54,702 nucleotides of DNA, from assembly GCA_020722705.1 (NCBI GenBank), contig DYKI01000014.1:1-54702 (forward strand), read 5' to 3'. Positions within the stretch are counted from its first letter, which is position 1. Every line of letters starts with the position of its first letter. The position numbers were made by a program, and so were the translations under genes. The notes beneath the pieces are model-generated. The model worked only from the letters and a program-made list of their open reading frames with translations. It was not told the DNA's origin and ran no database searches. Origin of the DNA: Chthonomonas calidirosea. GTDB taxonomy: Bacteria > Armatimonadota > Chthonomonadetes > Chthonomonadales > CAJBBX01. Shown piece by piece: positions 52,184 to 54,702 of the stretch.

Positions 52184-52300
52184 ATGTGCCGGATCGCATG
52201 GGAGCTGATGATCCGACGGCTCCGCGAGCCCGATCTGTCCATACAGAGCGTGGAGCTGCCGGCGCACCTGCTGGTCAGGGAATCGTCTGAAGCGGTATGA
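52184..52300 (+). pseudogene. LacI-type regulator C-terminal remnant
   Basis: A 38-residue frame (CRIAWELMIRRLREPDLSIQ, then SVELPAHLLVRESSEAV-stop) matches the last helix and strand of LacI/GalR regulators (typical ...LPxxLVVRES). No DNA-binding domain or sugar-binding core precedes it. It is a truncated remnant. Confidence 0.5.
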
Positions 52301-52479
52301 GCCGCTCATGGCCTGCGAACCGCAGTCACAGGGCAGGGATCCGAAGGGAGGTGAAGCCGTCGAGATCAGTCAGCCAACGAGATCCAGGACTTCACTCGAT
52401 GGGCCGCGCCTGGAAGTCGTGGGGGTCTGATTCGCTGCACCGGCAATGCCGTAGGCGGGCGGGGGCCTATGACCAACCA

Positions 52480-52523
52480 GTTCCCCCGCCCCCTGGGCGG
52501 GCGGGGGCCAGGGGGAGGGGGAA
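52480..52523. repeat. GC-rich dispersed repeat before the DUF5107 gene
   Basis: GTTCCCCC (52480-52487) and GGGGGAA (52517-52523) form inverted ends around a CCGCCC/GGGCGG core. It supplies the purine-rich stretch before the ATG at 52532. The interval 52301-52479 holds no gene I can support. Confidence 0.7.
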
Positions 52524-52531
52524 TCCGTGAC

Positions 52532-54565
52532 ATGACCACACTCAACGCCGAGCCGTACATTCTGCCCACGGCACCGATCGGGGCAGAGAATCCCTTGCCT
52601 GTCTTCCGCGGAACTTCCGACGACAATCAGATTGGCCTTGACGACGGCGTGCCTGAGGAGGACCGCCGCTGCATGGGGTGGCGGACCTCCTTTCGCGTCC
52701 TGCCGCACCGGATGCAGGATGCGTACACGCGCCGGCGCACGCTCACCGACATCGGGTCTGTGGTCATCGAGAACGAGCGCCTGCGTGCCGCGTTCCTGCC
52801 GGCCTTCGGCGGCAAACTGGCATCTCTGATCCACAAAGCGTCCGGACGCGAGCTGCTCCACCGCAATCCTGTGTGCCAGCCGGCCAACCTCGCGCTGCGG
52901 AACGCCTGGACCAGCGGCGGCATCGAATGGAACTCGGGCCAGCCGGGCCATCATTACCTTGCGAGCGCGCCGGTGTTCGCCGCAGAAGTGACCGGGCCCG
53001 ATGGCGCGCCATGCCTGCGCATCTACGAGTGGGATCGCGTGAAGGGCTACACGTGGCAGGTGGACTTCTGGCTCCCCCACGACTCGCCTGTGCTGCTGGC
53101 GCGAGTGCGACTGGTGAATCCCCACCCCCACGAGATCGCGATGTACTGGTGGACCAACATGGCCGTGGACGAGCGCGAGGATGTGCGCGTGCTCGTGCCG
53201 GCGGACTCGGCGCTATGCAACCCCTATTCGCGGAGCCTCGAAGTCGTTCCCTTGCCAAGGCTGTCCGAACGCGGGGCGTCTCGCGACCTCACTTACAGCA
53301 CCCAATCACCTCACGCCGCCGACTTCTTCTCGCGCATCCCGGACGACCGGCGCAAGTGGATCGCCGCCCTGGACGGCGACGGGCGCGGCTTCTTCGAGAC
53401 TTCCACCGACCGGCTCAGGGGCCGGAAGCTCTTCTGCTGGGGAATGGGCTCCGGCGGACGGCAGTGGCAGGAGTTCCTTGCCGCGCCCGGGCATGCCTAT
53501 ATCGAGATCCAGGCCGGTCTGGCGCGTACCCAGATGGAGTGCTTGCCCATGCCGGCCCTGGCGACATGGACATGGACGGAAGCCTTCGGCTGCCTGCAGG
53601 CTGACCCGGCGCTCGTTCACGGAGACGATTGGGAGGCGGCCTGGGGAGCTGCCGCCGAGCGCATCGAGCAGGTCATCCCCCGCGCGCGGCTGGATGAGTT
53701 GGATATGGCCCTGGCTCAGACGTCCCAGTCGCTGCCCAACCGCATTCTCGCCCGAGGATCGGGGTGGGGTGCGCTGGAGCGCGCCCGCCGAGAGCGGGCT
53801 GGACAGCAGGATCCCATTCCGCCGGAGCTCGTGTTCGGCGCCGACGCCATAGGTCAGGACGAGATGCCGTGGCTCACGCTGCTGACAGAAGGTCGTCTGC
53901 CGTGCAAAGATCTGAGCGATGAGCCCGGAGCGCTCATGACGCAGCCCGAGTGGATGCCGTTGCTGGAGGCGGGCATTGAGAGCCCTGATGGCGATCACTG
54001 GCTGGCGTGGTGGCATCTGGGCAACATGCGCATGGAAGCTCGCGACATCGCGGGTGCGTGTGCCGCCTGGCAGGAGTCCCTCCGGCGCACGCGGACGGGA
54101 TGGGCGCTCCGCAACCTTGCCGTCGCCGCAAAGCGCCAGGGCAATGAAGCGGACTTCCTTCGGCTCATGGCGGACGCGTGGGATGCCGGTCCCCGGATCG
54201 CACCGCTGGCCATCGAGTACGGCCATGCGCTGTCCGATGCCGGGCACTACCGCGACGTGGTGACACTCGTCCGATCACTGCCCGAGGCGCTCCGCGCTAA
54301 CGAGCGCATCATGATGCTCTGGGCGCACGCGGCGCTGCGGACCGGCGACACCGATGGCATCGAACACCTCTTCGACCACGAGTTCGCCACCATCCGCGAG
54401 GGCGAAGTCACGCTCACCGACCTGTGGTTCGCCTACCATGAGCGCCGCGTGGCTCGTGAGTTGGGGACAGGCGTGGACGAGGACATCAAGAGGCGCGTAC
54501 GACGCGAATGCCCCCCGCCACGACGCATTGACTTCCGTATGGCGGTCGCTGAAGCCGATGGCTAA
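52532..54565 (+). CDS. DUF5107 domain protein with TPR-like region
   Basis: A 677-residue protein. I chose the ATG at 52532, since the longer frame from 52469 begins inside the GC-rich repeat (FPRPLGGRGPGGGGIRDM). The N-terminal half is DUF5107 (LRAAFLPAFGGKLASLIHKA, GGIEWNSGQPGHHYLASAP, YWWTNMAVDE), a galactose-mutarotase-like beta-sandwich. From about 440 on there are helical repeats of TPR type (WWHLGNMRMEARDIAGACAA, WALRNLAVAAKRQGNEADF). It is probably cytoplasmic since no signal is visible. Its function is unknown; the mutarotase fold suggests sugar binding. Confidence 0.85.
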   Translation: MTTLNAEPYILPTAPIGAENPLPVFRGTSDDNQIGLDDGVPEEDRRCMGWRTSFRVLPHRMQDAYTRRRTLTDIGSVVIENERLRAAFLPAFGGKLASLIHKASGRELLHRNPVCQPANLALRNAWTSGGIEWNSGQPGHHYLASAPVFAAEVTGPDGAPCLRIYEWDRVKGYTWQVDFWLPHDSPVLLARVRLVNPHPHEIAMYWWTNMAVDEREDVRVLVPADSALCNPYSRSLEVVPLPRLSERGASRDLTYSTQSPHAADFFSRIPDDRRKWIAALDGDGRGFFETSTDRLRGRKLFCWGMGSGGRQWQEFLAAPGHAYIEIQAGLARTQMECLPMPALATWTWTEAFGCLQADPALVHGDDWEAAWGAAAERIEQVIPRARLDELDMALAQTSQSLPNRILARGSGWGALERARRERAGQQDPIPPELVFGADAIGQDEMPWLTLLTEGRLPCKDLSDEPGALMTQPEWMPLLEAGIESPDGDHWLAWWHLGNMRMEARDIAGACAAWQESLRRTRTGWALRNLAVAAKRQGNEADFLRLMADAWDAGPRIAPLAIEYGHALSDAGHYRDVVTLVRSLPEALRANERIMMLWAHAALRTGDTDGIEHLFDHEFATIREGEVTLTDLWFAYHERRVARELGTGVDEDIKRRVRRECPPPRRIDFRMAVAEADG

Positions 54566-54569
54566 CTTC

Positions 54570-54702
54570 CGTCGCCGCTTCGCGGCTCGCGTTGCCATCT
54601 CCCCCGCACCTGGGCGGACGGGGCCGGAACGACAAGGGCGTAGGGGAACATCGGGCCTCCACCTGGGGCTCACGCCCCAGGCTATGTTCCGTAGCCGCTT
54701 CG
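54570..54702. repeat. Cluster of dispersed repeats at the window end
   Basis: It includes TTCCGTCGCCGCTTCG near 54568 and TTCCGTAGCCGCTTCG at 54687-54702, a CCCCCGC/GGGCGG segment at 54601-54620 like that at 52480, and the perfect hairpin CCTGGGGC-TCAC-GCCCCAGG at 54662-54681. No gene is visible. The array continues past the window. Confidence 0.7.

Overview
The window is GC-rich, densely coded DNA from a Gram-negative-type heterotrophic bacterium. Outer-membrane-style lipoprotein signals and a membrane-fusion/permease/ATPase export operon support the envelope type. The mix of genes (secreted glycoside hydrolases, three Gfo/Idh/MocA dehydrogenases, three URO-D-fold proteins, a TIGR03790 protein, a DUF5107-TPR protein and a discoidin-type lipoprotein fucosidase) together with several families of short dispersed repeats suggests the Armatimonadota / Planctomycetota / Hydrogenedentota range. 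I infer this from gene content; no rRNA or marker phylogeny is available here.

Layout. (1) 362-4227, plus: hrcA, grpE, glmM and a small papain-like protease form a tight operon without dnaK. (2) 4194-13188, minus: a GH20-like protein, a secreted sugar-isomerase-like protein, coaBC, a secreted TIM-barrel protein, an MFS transporter, a Gfo/Idh/MocA dehydrogenase and a GH29-like fucosidase lipoprotein. (3) 13254-13732: an AbrB-type antitoxin whose PIN toxin is cut off by a 9-bp tandem repeat. (4) 13814-19871, minus: beta-lactamase-family hydrolase, free methionine-R-sulfoxide reductase, O-methyltransferase, TIGR03790 protein and aminotransferase. (5) 19855-24724, plus: SnoaL/CaMKII-AD-like protein, nucleotidyltransferase and a three-gene ABC export operon. 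(6) 24709-25196: a repeat-rich stretch holding a broken alpha/beta hydrolase. (7) M24 peptidase (minus), divergent from a metallophosphoesterase and a small tyrosine phosphatase (plus). (8) 29145-35805, minus: PEBP lipoprotein, an FG-GAP remnant, HEAT-like membrane protein, large secreted glycosidase and secreted beta-propeller. (9) An AAA_14/DUF4143 ATPase with a long palindrome just before its start. (10) 37345-41604, minus: Gfo/Idh dehydrogenase, SGNH hydrolase, URO-D-like protein and cytidylate-kinase-like protein. (11) The initiator tRNA, with promoter and terminator. (12) 42069-54565: a URO-D-like gene (minus), then on plus a GH5-like enzyme, GH127 arabinofuranosidase, a SecD-P1-only protein, radical SAM protein, URO-D-like protein, Gfo/Idh dehydrogenase and DUF5107-TPR protein.

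Working together: the secreted hydrolases (GH20-, GH29-, GH5-, GH127- and GH106-like), the MFS transporter and the dehydrogenase/isomerase genes read as a scattered plant-polysaccharide and rare-sugar scavenging repertoire rather than a single locus.

The most unusual aspect is the repeats. At least five short repeat families (a 7-bp tandem, a 9-bp tandem, an 18-25-bp hairpin unit, a 55-bp unit, and a GC-rich unit with GTTCCCCC/GGGGGAAC ends) lie at gene edges. There they supply C-terminal codons, upstream regions or in-frame insertions, and they border most of the broken genes. No CRISPR array, transposase, prophage or rRNA gene was seen.
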